From: Chloroflexota bacterium
GTDB taxonomy: Bacteria; Chloroflexota; Limnocylindria; Limnocylindrales; CSP1-4
NCBI GenBank assembly: GCA_021789355.1
Contig: JAJYJR010000006.1
Span: 1-31,526 of the forward strand
DNA length: 31,526 nt
Direction: 5' to 3'
The notes under the pieces are model-generated. The model searched no databases, was not told where the DNA came from, and saw only the letters and a program-made list of their open reading frames with translations. Positions 1-7,908 of the stretch are shown here, piece after piece. The position numbers and the translations under genes were made by a program. Each line of letters starts with the position of its first letter. Position 1 is the first letter of the stretch.

Positions 1-916
1 ACCCGTCGAGCTTGCGGAACGGCCGCTCGTTCAGCCAGGCCAGGCGCTCCCGGATGGCCCCGTTCGCCTCGGCGAGGCTGAAGAACGTGCGGTGGCGCAG
101 GGCGGCCAGGATCCAGCGCTCGGCGACGAGCACGCCGGCTTCGACCTTCGCCTTGTCGCGCGGCCGGTGGGGCCGGGCGGGGAGGACGGCGCACCCGTAA
201 TGGACGGCCAGTTCCTCGTAGGTGCGGTTGAGCAGGGGCTCGTAGCGGTGGGCCTGGGTGACCGCGGCGTGCAGGTTATCCGGCACCAGGATGTGCGGCG
301 CGCCCCCGAAGTACTCGAAGGCGTGGACGTGCGCGTCGACCCAGTCGGGCAGCGCCTGGGAGGCGAGCGCCTCGGCATAGGTGTAGCTGCTGGCGCCGAG
401 CACGGCCACGAAGAGCTCGGCCTGGCGGATCTCCCCGCTTCTCGGATCGACGATCGGGAGTGTGTCGCCGCCGAAGTCGAGGAAACACTTCTCGCCGGCG
501 CGGTGCTCCTGGCGCATGACCACGTCGAGGCGGCGCTGCCAGAGCCGGTAGTGGCGGCAGAACTGGCTGTACTGGTAGCCCGCGGGGGCGCTCGCCTTGT
601 ACTCCATCCAGAGCAGCTGCAGGGTGACGCCCTTGCGGCGCAGCTCGCGGTGGATCGTGGCCCAGTCGGGCAGCGGCCGGCTGGCGCTGGGCGGCGGGGC
701 CGCCGAGCGGAACAGGCGCGCCTCCAGGGCGGCATCGTCGAGCCCCTCGGGCAGGGGCCAGGCGAGGCTCGCCCGTCGGGCGCGGGCCACGTGGTCGGCC
801 ACCGTGGTGGTGGGCATCCCGAGCGCGATGCCCACCTGGCGCCGGCTCAATCCCTCGGCCAGGGTCAATCGCAGGACTTCGCGGATCTTGCGCATGGCGG
901 ATCGGGGGCGCGGCAT
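1..916 (-). CDS. istA: IS21-family transposase IstA, C-terminus cut by window edge
   Basis: This is the DDE transposase of an IS21-type element, read leftward and running off the window. The protein opens with MPRPRSAMRKIREVLRLTL, the usual IstA N-terminal helix-turn-helix (EGLSRRQVG, then PTTTVADHV). The catalytic core is visible as FLDFGGDT (first Asp), PDNLHAAV (second Asp) and RDKAKVEAGV (Glu). The ATG at 916 is chosen because GAGGAGG lies six bases upstream; the ATG at 922 sits directly against that site. The partner ATPase istB would lie to the left, outside the window. Two other frames of the same strand are also open, which is typical of GC-rich DNA; only this frame carries the family motifs. 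It looks intact as far as it can be seen. Confidence 0.93.
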   Translation of the reverse strand, partial: MPRPRSAMRKIREVLRLTLAEGLSRRQVGIALGMPTTTVADHVARARRASLAWPLPEGLDDAALEARLFRSAAPPPSASRPLPDWATIHRELRRKGVTLQLLWMEYKASAPAGYQYSQFCRHYRLWQRRLDVVMRQEHRAGEKCFLDFGGDTLPIVDPRSGEIRQAELFVAVLGASSYTYAEALASQALPDWVDAHVHAFEYFGGAPHILVPDNLHAAVTQAHRYEPLLNRTYEELAVHYGCAVLPARPHRPRDKAKVEAGVLVAERWILAALRHRTFFSLAEANGAIRERLAWLNERPFRKLDG

Positions 917-1004
917 CGGCATCCTCCTCGAACGTCCGTCCGGATCGTTCAGGGAGCATGCCGGTGCCCGGCTCACCTCACCGCGTCAGCGCCCCCCGAC
1001 GGGG

Positions 1005-1096
1005 TGTTCGGAAACCCCGGAACGCTGTTCGGATTGGATCGGAATGGGTGTTCGGATTGGATCGGAACCGGTGTTCGGAAACCCGCGGAATCCACA
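1005..1096. repeat. IS21 terminal end with multiple internal repeats
   Basis: Four copies of TGTTCGG start at 1005, 1026, 1049 and 1072. The two middle copies share TGTTCGGATTGGATCGGAA exactly, and the outer two share TGTTCGGAAACCC. The last three copies are spaced 23 bases apart. Multiple transposase-binding repeats just inside the tip are a known trait of IS21 elements. I place the tip near 1096, where the minus strand begins TGTGGATTC. The exact tip and any target duplication cannot be fixed from one end. Confidence 0.75.
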
Positions 1097-1557
1097 CCGA
1101 CCGCGAGAGCGACGTCGTGGAGTTCAAGCAACAGGTTCCGAGCGACGAGGCTGGCAAGGCGAAGGTCATGAAGACCGTCTGCGCGTTTGCCAACGGCCAG
1201 GGCGGCTCCGTTCTCTTCGGGATCGATGACGACGGAGTCGTGATCGGGGTTGCCGCCGACGCAGTTGATCGCCTGAAGGACCAACTGACACAGACTGTCG
1301 GCTCCTGGGTGGAACCGCGACCTCGGATTGACTTCGCGACCCTGCCGCTCGACGCCGAAGACCGCGTGGTTCTGGAACTGCGCGTCGAGGCAGGCTCCGG
1401 TCTCTACGGATGCCACGCCCGTCTGGGGGACGTCCCGGCTGCCTACATCCGGCACCATGCGATCACGGTGCGAGCGAGGCCGGGAGAGATCGAGAGCATC
1501 GTCCGCGCCCGGACCCCGTCGATAGCTTCACCCCACGCGTGGGGATCCTTCGTCTGA
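1097..1557 (+). pseudogene. AlbA_2 (Schlafen-like) domain protein, 5' end lost at IS21 insertion
   Basis: The reading frame right of the IS end encodes an AlbA_2 domain of the kind once called divergent AAA-4: ESDVVEFKQQV, then KTVCAFANGQGGSVLFGIDDDG and a beta-rich end finishing at TGA 1555-1557. In this family the domain starts with the E-x-x-x-x-E-F-K motif, so the insertion has removed everything before it, including start codon and promoter. The frame stays open through the IS end back to an ATG at 958, so a hybrid product is conceivable. Some relatives continue into a longer C-terminal half, which is absent here. Such proteins are found as transcriptional regulators or in defence contexts; no specific role can be assigned. 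Confidence 0.75.
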
Positions 1558-1851
1558 CCAAGCGCGCAATGGTGGCGGGGCGGCCGGCTTGGTGGACCGC
1601 GGGGGTAGGCCATCACAAAGAAGCGCCGAACCACGGCGATCCGCTCGGTCATGCGGATGCGACTGCCCACTGCTCCAGACCCGGGAGGACTTCGATCAGG
1701 CTGCCTGGACATCCCCCGATCTCGTCGATCGGCCCGCGCCTTGAGTCTGCCCCGTATGCCGAACCGGGCCGGGAAGGCTACTTCGCGGCGCTCGCCGACG
1801 TCCAGGATTGGCGCGCTTGCTCGACCTTGTGGTTCAGATCGAATGTGCTGC
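1558..1851. other. Intergenic stretch without a recognised gene
   Basis: About 290 bases lie between the broken AlbA_2 gene and the tail of the exporter permease. Short open frames exist on both strands, but none has a ribosome site, a family motif or a convincing composition. It may hold decayed remains connected with the IS insertion. Confidence 0.5.
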
Positions 1852-4503
1852 CTATTCCTCGCGCAGGATGGTTGCCGGCGTCGCGCGCAGCGCGAGCAGG
1901 ACGGGGCCGAGGGCAGCGATCAACGTGGCCACGAGCGCGGCACCAATCGCGGTGAGAATAGCGATGACGATCGCGCTGGCTGTGGCGTGCAGGACCTGCC
2001 CGACGGCAAGCGTCACGGCCGCTCCGATCGCACCGCCCAGTAGCCCGATGATGCCTGCCTGGACGACGAGGAAGCGCGCGGTCAATCCTGGCGACCATCC
2101 GATCGCCCGCAACGTCGCGAAGGCGGCCTCGCGGCGCAGGTAGCCCAGGCTGACGATCTCGCCCGCGGCCAGAGCGCCCACGCCGAGCGTGAGGCCGGCG
2201 ATCGCGAGATGGAACGGACGAACTTGCGCCGCGAGGTAGACGCCGAGCACGGTCGTGTCAAGGCGGCCATTGAAGGCGAGCGCGACGAGGCTGACCGATC
2301 CGACCAGCACAGCGCCCAGGGCGACGGCGAGCACTCCCAGTAGGGCCTCGACACGCCGGGGCCCGAGGAGATCGCGGACCGCCAGCCAGGTCAGCCAGCG
2401 GATCGGCCGGCTGCGGTGCGCGGGCTCCAGACTCACGAGCTGGCCCACGGGCGGGCCACGCAGCACAAGCAGCGCGGGCACCAGGCCCGCGATCCCGGCG
2501 ACGATGAACGTCAGGGGGACCGCTCCGGCGATCTGCCAGGGTGCGAGCACAAGGCCCAGCGGGAGGAGCGCGAGGGTCACCAGCAGCGACACGATCCCCA
2601 CCGCCAACCCGAGCACGAGCATCTCGAGCTCGACGAGCCAGGCGATGCGGGCACCCGACCAGCCCACCGCGCGCAGGGTCGCCAGTTCGGGAGCGCGCTG
2701 GCGCACTGCCACGTAGGCCGTGTCGGCCACGAGCAGCACGGCCCCCAGCAGGACGAGCGTGAAGAGCGCCAGGTCTTCGCCCGAGACGGCCTCGACGAAG
2801 CCGACCGCGACCCCCTTCTTCGACCAGCCCTCGCTGACGGTCAGGGCGGGCCGTCCGAACTGCCCCGCCGGGAGGTCGACGAGCACCGTGCGGGGCGAGG
2901 CGCCCTTCACCACGTCGACCTGCAGCCCGCTGGCGTCCTCGATCTCGGCGGCGACCGCGGCCAGGCGCGCCTCCGACGCCGCTCCCGGTGTCTCGACGCC
3001 CGCCACCTTGACCCGGATCGCGCTGATGAAGGCGGCGCCCGGGGCGTTGGTGAAGCGGGCCGGATCGGACAGCCAGGCGGCACCGGCGAGCGTGGTTAGC
3101 ACCAGGGGCGGGCTGTTGACGTAGGAGGCGAGCGAGCGGGTGGGTCCCAGCGTCTGGCCGTCAGGCAGCGTCACTGCCGGCAGCCCGTACGTCTCGAGGC
3201 GCCCGCCTGCCAGCGGGTTGAAGCCCGGCACGCAGTCTGGGTTGTACTCGCCCACCGGCGCCCAGCGCGAGAAGAGCTCCGAGCGTGGCACCTGGTCCTC
3301 CCGGCTGACCTGCCGGAACCAGTCGCCGGACGCCTCGACCGGGGCGAGGTTCTGGAGCTGGCCGGTGGGCTGCTGCACAACCGAGCTGTTGTAGATGGCG
3401 GGATCGGACGACTGGAGCTGCGCCGCGAGGTGCTCGGGGCCGACCTGGCGATACGTCACCTGACCGGCCGTCCAGTGCGGCGAGGCGTCGTAGTAGTCGG
3501 CGTGGGCCAGCGTGGCGAGGAAGGCCTGGTACGCGCTGTTGGCCGAGGCGGTCTGGGTACCCAAAGGGGACCAGGAGCTGAGGGCCGCGGGCGACGCGCC
3601 GTTCAAGACGGCCGAAGGGTCAGCCGCGCGCTCGGTCGTGATCGTCATCGTCTCGTCGATAAAGCTCCGATCGCTTACGAGTACCGGGATGGTGGGCTGC
3701 GGCCCGGCCGGCGAGGACGCCGTGGCGGGCATGTCGGAGGCGCGCAGGTAGCGGCCCGACACCACGCAGCGATCGAGGTGGGCGAGCTGTGCCTCTGCCA
3801 CGGGGTCGATGCCCGCCACCACGATCGGCTCCGACCAGCTGAGCTCCAGTCCGGGAGTGGACGAGCGGAAGGCGCCCTCCTGCGACGCGGTGGGTGTGAG
3901 CCCGCCCCAGCAGGCGACCGTCGGGGTGCACGCGATGCGGGCCGTTCCCACCTCCAGCACAGGTGCCGCCGGGGGACCGATCCGGGTGGCCGTGGGCTGC
4001 ACGATGCGGCCCTGCGGCGCAGCCACGAGGTACTGCGCGGACCTGGGCGGATAGTGCGAGAGGCCGGCCTCACCACTTGCCTGCGCCTCGATACGGAAGA
4101 CGGTGATGGGTCCCGAGCCAAGGGCGCCCGCGAGGTCCACCGGGAACGCGGCCGGCCACTGCACGAAGCCGACCACCGCGATGGGTGCCGCGACGGCCAC
4201 GCCGGGGACGGCACGGATCGCCGCCAACTGCGCCTCGGTGATCCCGCCGGTGAGTCCCGAGAGGAAGTTCGGGCGCACCAGTCCCTCGCTCGCTTCAAGC
4301 GGGGTCTCCGAGCCGACCGGCCGCACGAGGATGTCGTAGGGAGTGTTCCAGGCCTGCGCGATGTCGCCCGACAGGACGGCCTGCGTGGTGCGCGACACGC
4401 CGGCCAGCACGAGAAAGCCCGACACTGCGGTGAGGAGCCCGGCGGCCGCCAGCGCGGTAGCCACCCGTCGCGCGAGCAACCCCCGCGTGGCCAGCCGGAT
4501 CAT
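1852..4503 (-). CDS. FtsX/MacB-type ABC transporter permease
   Basis: An 883-residue membrane protein with one N-terminal membrane helix (about residues 11-32), a very large extracytoplasmic part of roughly 540 residues, and about seven more helices toward the C-terminus. Two FtsX-type units can be seen, each with the same motif before its helices: APELATLRAVGWS and AAFATLRAIGWS. This is the layout of MacB/LolE-like mechanotransmission permeases, here with both FtsX units fused in one chain. The ATG at 4503 is chosen because it overlaps the stop of the upstream ATPase (ATGA), implying translational coupling; an open frame upstream is arginine-rich antisense-like sequence. The substrate is unknown; relatives export lipoproteins, peptides or antibiotics or act on envelope enzymes. 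It forms an operon with the ATPase and a PadR regulator. Confidence 0.9.
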   Translation of the reverse strand: MIRLATRGLLARRVATALAAAGLLTAVSGFLVLAGVSRTTQAVLSGDIAQAWNTPYDILVRPVGSETPLEASEGLVRPNFLSGLTGGITEAQLAAIRAVPGVAVAAPIAVVGFVQWPAAFPVDLAGALGSGPITVFRIEAQASGEAGLSHYPPRSAQYLVAAPQGRIVQPTATRIGPPAAPVLEVGTARIACTPTVACWGGLTPTASQEGAFRSSTPGLELSWSEPIVVAGIDPVAEAQLAHLDRCVVSGRYLRASDMPATASSPAGPQPTIPVLVSDRSFIDETMTITTERAADPSAVLNGASPAALSSWSPLGTQTASANSAYQAFLATLAHADYYDASPHWTAGQVTYRQVGPEHLAAQLQSSDPAIYNSSVVQQPTGQLQNLAPVEASGDWFRQVSREDQVPRSELFSRWAPVGEYNPDCVPGFNPLAGGRLETYGLPAVTLPDGQTLGPTRSLASYVNSPPLVLTTLAGAAWLSDPARFTNAPGAAFISAIRVKVAGVETPGAASEARLAAVAAEIEDASGLQVDVVKGASPRTVLVDLPAGQFGRPALTVSEGWSKKGVAVGFVEAVSGEDLALFTLVLLGAVLLVADTAYVAVRQRAPELATLRAVGWSGARIAWLVELEMLVLGLAVGIVSLLVTLALLPLGLVLAPWQIAGAVPLTFIVAGIAGLVPALLVLRGPPVGQLVSLEPAHRSRPIRWLTWLAVRDLLGPRRVEALLGVLAVALGAVLVGSVSLVALAFNGRLDTTVLGVYLAAQVRPFHLAIAGLTLGVGALAAGEIVSLGYLRREAAFATLRAIGWSPGLTARFLVVQAGIIGLLGGAIGAAVTLAVGQVLHATASAIVIAILTAIGAALVATLIAALGPVLLALRATPATILREE

Positions 4504-5252
4504 CGATCCTCCAGCGCCCGGACCTCGAGCGGCCCCGGGCGATCGAGGCGCTGCTCGCCGTCGACCCGTCCGCCCACCAGACGCACGACCCGCTCCGCGA
4601 AGGCGGCCACGGCCGGATCGTGGGTGCACACGACGATCGTGAGCTCATGCTCGCGGCGCACCCGCTCGAGGAGGCCGACCAGCTCCTCCGTCGTGCCGGC
4701 GTCGAGGTTGCCGGTCGGCTCATCGGCGAGGAGGAGCTCGGGCTGTCCCATGAGCGCCCGCGCGAGACCGACCCGCTGGCGCTCGCCGCCCGAGAGGCGC
4801 GACGGTGGGGCGTCGAGGCGCTCGCCCAGGCCGAGCTCGACCAGGAGCCGCCGGGCTTCCGCCTGCAGCTCGCGCCAGTGTCCGAAGGGCAGGCGCGCGG
4901 CCACCAGGTTCTCCAGCGCGGTCAGTCCGGAGAGCAGATGGGGGTCCTGGAAGACCAGGCCGACGTGGCGGGCACGGAACTCGGCGAGCTCGCGTTCGGA
5001 CGCCCCGTCGATCCGCGTGCCCAGCACGATGATCGTGCCGTCGGTCGGGCGATCGAGCCCCGCCACGAGGTTGAGAAGCGTCGTCTTGCCCGAGCCCGAC
5101 GGCCCGGTGATCGCCACCGCCTCGCCGCGTGCCACCTGCAGGTCCACCCCTGTCAGCGCATGCACAAGGTCAGTTCCGCTCGCGTACGTGCGCGAGACGC
5201 CCTCCAGCGCGATCGCTGGCACGCGTTCAGGCAGACTCGACCGCACGCTCAT
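4500..5252 (-). CDS. ABC transporter ATP-binding protein (MacB/LolD class)
   Basis: A complete 250-residue ATPase subunit. It has a Walker A motif GPSGSGKT at about 50-57, a Q-loop FQDP at 101-104, the signature LSGGERQR at 153-160, Walker B LLLADEP at 173-179 followed by TGNLD, and the switch histidine in CTHDP at 211. The DEPTGNLD sequence and length are typical of the MacB/LolD/FtsE group, whose members energise FtsX-like permeases from the cytoplasmic side. Its stop overlaps the permease start by four bases and its start overlaps the PadR gene by 26 bases, so the three genes are surely co-transcribed. Confidence 0.95.
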   Translation of the reverse strand: MSVRSSLPERVPAIALEGVSRTYASGTDLVHALTGVDLQVARGEAVAITGPSGSGKTTLLNLVAGLDRPTDGTIIVLGTRIDGASERELAEFRARHVGLVFQDPHLLSGLTALENLVAARLPFGHWRELQAEARRLLVELGLGERLDAPPSRLSGGERQRVGLARALMGQPELLLADEPTGNLDAGTTEELVGLLERVRREHELTIVVCTHDPAVAAFAERVVRLVGGRVDGEQRLDRPGPLEVRALEDR

Positions 5253-5772
5253 CGGTCAGCCTCGCGCGCGGGCGGGCGGCGATCTCGTCGAGATGGCCGC
5301 GCACGCCCTCGAGCCAGCGCAGCTGCGCCTCCACGGCCCCGATCTGCGCGTCGCGGGCCTCGGCGCGGAAGCCGCCGGCATCGTCCGCCCGGGCGGCCCG
5401 CAGGCGATGGAGGCTCGCGCTGCGCTCCTCGATCATGGCCGCCGCGATGGCCGGCAGCCGGTCGGGCGCCACGAGCCGCGCCACCGCCAGTCGGACCACG
5501 ATCTCGTCGGCGGGACCCGCGAGCAGCCACTGCTCAGCCAGCCGACACCCCGCTTCGGTGAGTGTCAGGCGCTGACGGTCGGGGCGCGTCTCCTGGTGGA
5601 TGCGCTCGCTCGTCACGAGACCGTCCCGCTGCATCCGGCCGAGCGTCAGGTAGACCTGCGCGGGCCGCGTCAGCCACGAAGACCCGAGCTCGGCCTCCAG
5701 GGTGAGATGCAGCTCATATCCGTGGTTCGGGCCAGGGAGGAGGAGCGCGGCCAAGGCGCCGGAGAGCGCCAT
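5227..5772 (-). CDS. PadR-family transcriptional regulator of the ABC exporter
   Basis: A 181-residue PadR regulator. The N-terminal winged helix is recognisable from LPGPNHGYEL and the recognition-helix/wing region VYLTLGRMQRDGLVTSER, followed by a C-terminal helical dimerisation part rich in Arg and Ala. PadR proteins are usually repressors of a neighbouring exporter and release DNA on binding a small molecule; here the regulator heads the operon of the exporter it probably controls. The ATG at 5772 has no clear Shine-Dalgarno sequence, suggesting leaderless translation. A TTG at 5787 is an alternative start. The 26-base overlap with the ATPase gene indicates coupling. Confidence 0.88.
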   Translation of the reverse strand: MALSGALAALLLPGPNHGYELHLTLEAELGSSWLTRPAQVYLTLGRMQRDGLVTSERIHQETRPDRQRLTLTEAGCRLAEQWLLAGPADEIVVRLAVARLVAPDRLPAIAAAMIEERSASLHRLRAARADDAGGFRAEARDAQIGAVEAQLRWLEGVRGHLDEIAARPRARLTDERAVESA

Positions 5773-5806
5773 CAGCGCACGACACAAGCGGGTCTAATCA
5801 CCATCT

Positions 5807-5829
5807 GACTATATCCCGAGTGTCTATAT
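5807..5829 (-). promoter_or_regulatory. Probable promoter/operator of the PadR-ABC operon
   Basis: In the 110-base gap ahead of the PadR gene, the box GACTATAT (5807-5814) is repeated as GTCTATAT (5822-5829), exactly 15 bases apart. On the minus strand this gives two ATATAG boxes, AT-rich islands in otherwise GC-rich DNA. The nearer one resembles a -10 element about 36 bases from the start codon; the pair could also be a regulator site. Confidence 0.45.
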
Positions 5830-5881
5830 GAGTGCGTCGGCGCGGCGGGCCATGTCGGCGGTGGGCGTAGGCCGCCTGTTC

Positions 5882-6529
5882 TCAGCTCTGACGGGCGACG
5901 TGACGCGTCAGCAGGGCTCCCAGCACCACCAGCCCGAGGCTCGGCACGATCATCGCCGCAAGGCGAGGGCCCGAACACTCGCTGGAGAACTCACCGCTGG
6001 GGCACGAGAGCGGCACGCTCATCGCCAGGGCGATCATCAGCGCGCCGGCGACACCGAGCGTGGCCGCCAGGAAGGCGAGACCGCCCGGGCGACGGGCGAT
6101 GAGCACCACGAGCAGCGCAGCCAGCGCGGCGAACGGAAGGAACGGCGCGGCAAGCCCGTGCGTGGCGATGAGCGGGAAACCTCCGACCACGCCGGCCGTT
6201 CCGGCCAGCGCCCCGAGCAGCCAGGGAGCCCAGGAAGTGAGCCGCCTCCCCCGCGACGGGGCCGGAGCGTCGCCGCCGCGTACGCTGGCAGGGCCAGCTG
6301 CGGAACCTTCCTCATCGGCTGCCGCCGCTGCCACGATCGCTTCTGGCGGTCCGAGACGATCGAGGATCTCCCTGACCGTGGCGGCATCGCGACTTCCGGC
6401 CGCGGCGAGGGCCGCCTCGATGTGCTCGCCGACGTCGGCCACCAGGTCCGTCGCCTCTCTGGGCGTCAGCCGCCGCGCTTCCGCCTCGAGCCGGCCGAGG
6501 TAGTCCCGCACCAGCGCCTCAGCGTCCAT
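5882..6529 (-). CDS. HAAS/DUF1700-type membrane protein
   Basis: A 215-residue protein. The first 70 residues form the helical HAAS-type module (RDYLGRLEAEARRL, then VADVGEHIEAAL and a REILDRLGPPE turn), followed by a polar linker and four membrane helices. This combination, paired with a PadR regulator, is known in many Gram-positives and Chloroflexota as an inner-membrane partner, probably a signalling or anti-regulator-like protein; no enzymatic activity is established. The ATG at 6529 is chosen because the preceding PadR gene overlaps it by 11 bases. Upstream residues of the open frame overlap PadR and look spurious. Confidence 0.85.
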   Translation of the reverse strand: MDAEALVRDYLGRLEAEARRLTPREATDLVADVGEHIEAALAAAGSRDAATVREILDRLGPPEAIVAAAAADEEGSAAGPASVRGGDAPAPSRGRRLTSWAPWLLGALAGTAGVVGGFPLIATHGLAAPFLPFAALAALLVVLIARRPGGLAFLAATLGVAGALMIALAMSVPLSCPSGEFSSECSGPRLAAMIVPSLGLVVLGALLTRHVARQS

Positions 6530-6893
6530 CGCCCGCCTCCCCTGCCATCGCGCCGTCCAGCAGCGCGTCGACTGCCGATCGGAAGCTCGTCCAGTCCGCC
6601 ACGAACGCCTCGAGCGCTCGTCGTCCCTCGTCGGTGATGCGGTAGTACCGCCGCGGCGGCCCGGCATCCGACTCGCGCCAGCTCGTGCTGACCATTCCGT
6701 CGCGCCGGAGCCGCGCCAGGAGCGGGTAGATCGTCCCCTCGCTCGTGACCAGCTGACGGGCCGCGAGGACGCGCACGATGTCGAACGCGTACGACTCGCC
6801 CTCGCTGATCAGCGCAAGCACGCAGTGCTCGACCACGCCACGGCGAAGTTCGGTCAGGACCCTGCCCGGCTCCGTCACTACCATGTCCCGCAT
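6519..6893 (-). CDS. PadR-family transcriptional regulator (short form)
   Basis: A compact 124-residue PadR protein consisting almost only of the winged helix. Diagnostic stretches are SYAFDIVRVL, TSEGTIYPLLARLRRDGMV and the wing PPRRYYRITDEGRRAL. The ATG at 6893 or the in-frame ATG at 6884 may be used; neither has a good ribosome site, so a leaderless mRNA is likely. A perfect palindrome spans both start codons and probably mediates autorepression. The gene overlaps the HAAS-type gene by 11 bases, the classical PadR-DUF1700 arrangement. Confidence 0.9.
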   Translation of the reverse strand: MRDMVVTEPGRVLTELRRGVVEHCVLALISEGESYAFDIVRVLAARQLVTSEGTIYPLLARLRRDGMVSTSWRESDAGPPRRYYRITDEGRRALEAFVADWTSFRSAVDALLDGAMAGEAGDGR

Positions 6894-6898
6894 GGTAG
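6878..6898. promoter_or_regulatory. Perfect palindrome over the PadR start codon, probable operator
   Basis: Arms CTACCATG (6878-6885) and CATGGTAG (6891-6898) are perfect reverse complements around a five-base centre TCCCG. The palindrome contains both possible start codons of the PadR gene. Size and symmetry suit a dimeric winged-helix regulator, so autorepression by PadR is the natural reading. Confidence 0.6.
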
Positions 6899-7027
6899 CC
6901 GGCCACACACGAATGTCAACCCATACGTCGCTCTGCGCATTCACTTCCTGTGGATGACAGGCAGGCGACTGCGGGGCTCGCCTGGGCCGAACGGGGCTTG
7001 ACGTGCGGAGGGACCTCGGACACGCTG

Positions 7028-7064
7028 CCTCACAGGTTGGTGAGGTGATCGAACCTCCAGGAGG
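7028..7064 (+). promoter_or_regulatory. Leader hairpin and palindromic ribosome site
   Basis: Ahead of the membrane protein at 7071, the leader has a six-base-pair hairpin, CCTCAC (7028-7033) and GTGAGG (7040-7045) with a six-base loop. A near-perfect palindrome ACCTCCAGGAGGT then contains the Shine-Dalgarno sequence AGGAGGT, five bases before the ATG. The CCTCC arm could compete for the ribosome site in an alternative fold. Confidence 0.35.
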
Positions 7065-7070
7065 TCCGCG

Positions 7071-7484
7071 ATGAAGGCGCCCAGCGAGCCGCTGAACATG
7101 CGACTGGGCGTGGCCGCGGGGTTGCTCTGCCTCGCGGTCGTTGCGCCGGGCATCATCCTGAGGTCCGAGACACCCTTCCTGACGCTCGTCGAGACGTTGG
7201 CCGTTGGGTTGGTCGCTGTCTTCGTGGTGAGTGCGGTCGTGGTGGCCATCAACAGGCGTCGGGCGCACCCTTCGGCGTCCCCTGGGCCAGCCCTCCGCAC
7301 ACAAGGGGCCGCCGCTCTGGGGCTCGGCGTGGGCCTGCTGACCGAGGCCGTCTTGAGCGCCCGGACGGCGGACCCACCGGCGACGTACGTCTCGAACGTT
7401 GCGTTCGTGGTGTGGGTGGCGCTCCTCGTCACGTCTGCCGTTCTCGTGACCGAGCGGTGGCGCATCGGACAGCCCGGCTCATAG
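7071..7484 (+). CDS. Small four-helix membrane protein, function unknown
   Basis: A 137-residue protein with four predicted membrane helices: about 10-30 (MRLGVAAGLLCLAVVAPGII), 38-60, 78-95 and 105-125. A short arginine-rich cytoplasmic loop RRRAHPS follows the second helix. The start is supported by an excellent AGGAGGT five bases upstream. It stands alone on the plus strand, divergent from the PadR cassette. I do not recognise a family; composition and codon use match the host rather than a recent import. Confidence 0.72.
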   Translation: MKAPSEPLNMRLGVAAGLLCLAVVAPGIILRSETPFLTLVETLAVGLVAVFVVSAVVVAINRRRAHPSASPGPALRTQGAAALGLGVGLLTEAVLSARTADPPATYVSNVAFVVWVALLVTSAVLVTERWRIGQPGS

Positions 7485-7564
7485 CGGTAGCGGCCTCCTC
7501 CGACGCACTGCGAGACGGGCCTGGGCGTCTGCTCGCCCTCGACGGCGAGACCCGGTGGATGGCG

Positions 7565-7720
7565 TCAGGCAGGCTCCGCCCGCAGGCGCGCGAACAGGCA
7601 GCCGAGCGTGGCCACTTCCAACCAGGCGAGGGCGCTTCCCTCGGTCCCCTCGTAGCAGCGCGACAGCCTCCGCCACCGTCCGAGCTGCGCGAAGGCGTGC
7701 TCGACGCGCACCGGCGGCAT
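7565..7720 (-). pseudogene. C-terminal tail of an IS5-like transposase
   Basis: About 50 residues beginning RVEHAFAQLGRWRRLSRCYE and ending in a short arginine/alanine tail before TGA. The pattern R-V-E-x-x-F-x-x-L-G-R-(WF)-R-R-L-S-x-x-Y-E carries the catalytic Glu and the conserved basic stretch at the end of IS5/IS427-group DDE transposases. The rest of the gene, including the two Asp residues, is absent, so this is a fossil fragment. It is joined near 7730 to an unrelated gene tail on the other strand. Confidence 0.7.
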
Positions 7721-7742
7721 GAGGGGGAACGGCCAGGGCCTG

Positions 7743-7862
7743 GAGGGCATCCTGCCGGTCTCGTTCGTCTCCGCGGACGACGGGTGGGCGCTCGGCCTGG
7801 TCGGCCGTCTTTGCCGCACGAGCGACGGCGGCGCCAGCTGGTACGAGTTGCCCGCACGCTGA
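7743..7862 (+). pseudogene. Tail of a Ycf48-like/BNR-repeat propeller protein
   Basis: The frame ending at TGA 7860-7862 reads ILPVSFVSADDGWALG, GRLCRTSDGGASWYELPA and stops. The pairs S-A-D-D-G-W-A-L-G and T-S-D-G-G-A-S-W are the hallmark of Ycf48-like/sialidase-type beta-propeller blades. No start, signal or other blades remain; the left side runs into the IS5-like fragment. It is probably the remnant of a lipoprotein like the one at 27534-29321. Confidence 0.55.
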
Positions 7863-7908
7863 GATTGGCCCGAATGCCCGTCGTTCGTGGCCTGAGGGCT
7901 CGAACCTG

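Noticed and set aside
3430..5808. 792-codon open frame on the plus strand opposite the ABC genes
   Set aside because: It is antisense to clearly recognisable ATPase and permease genes, Arg/Gly-rich, and has no domain motifs; an artefact of high GC.
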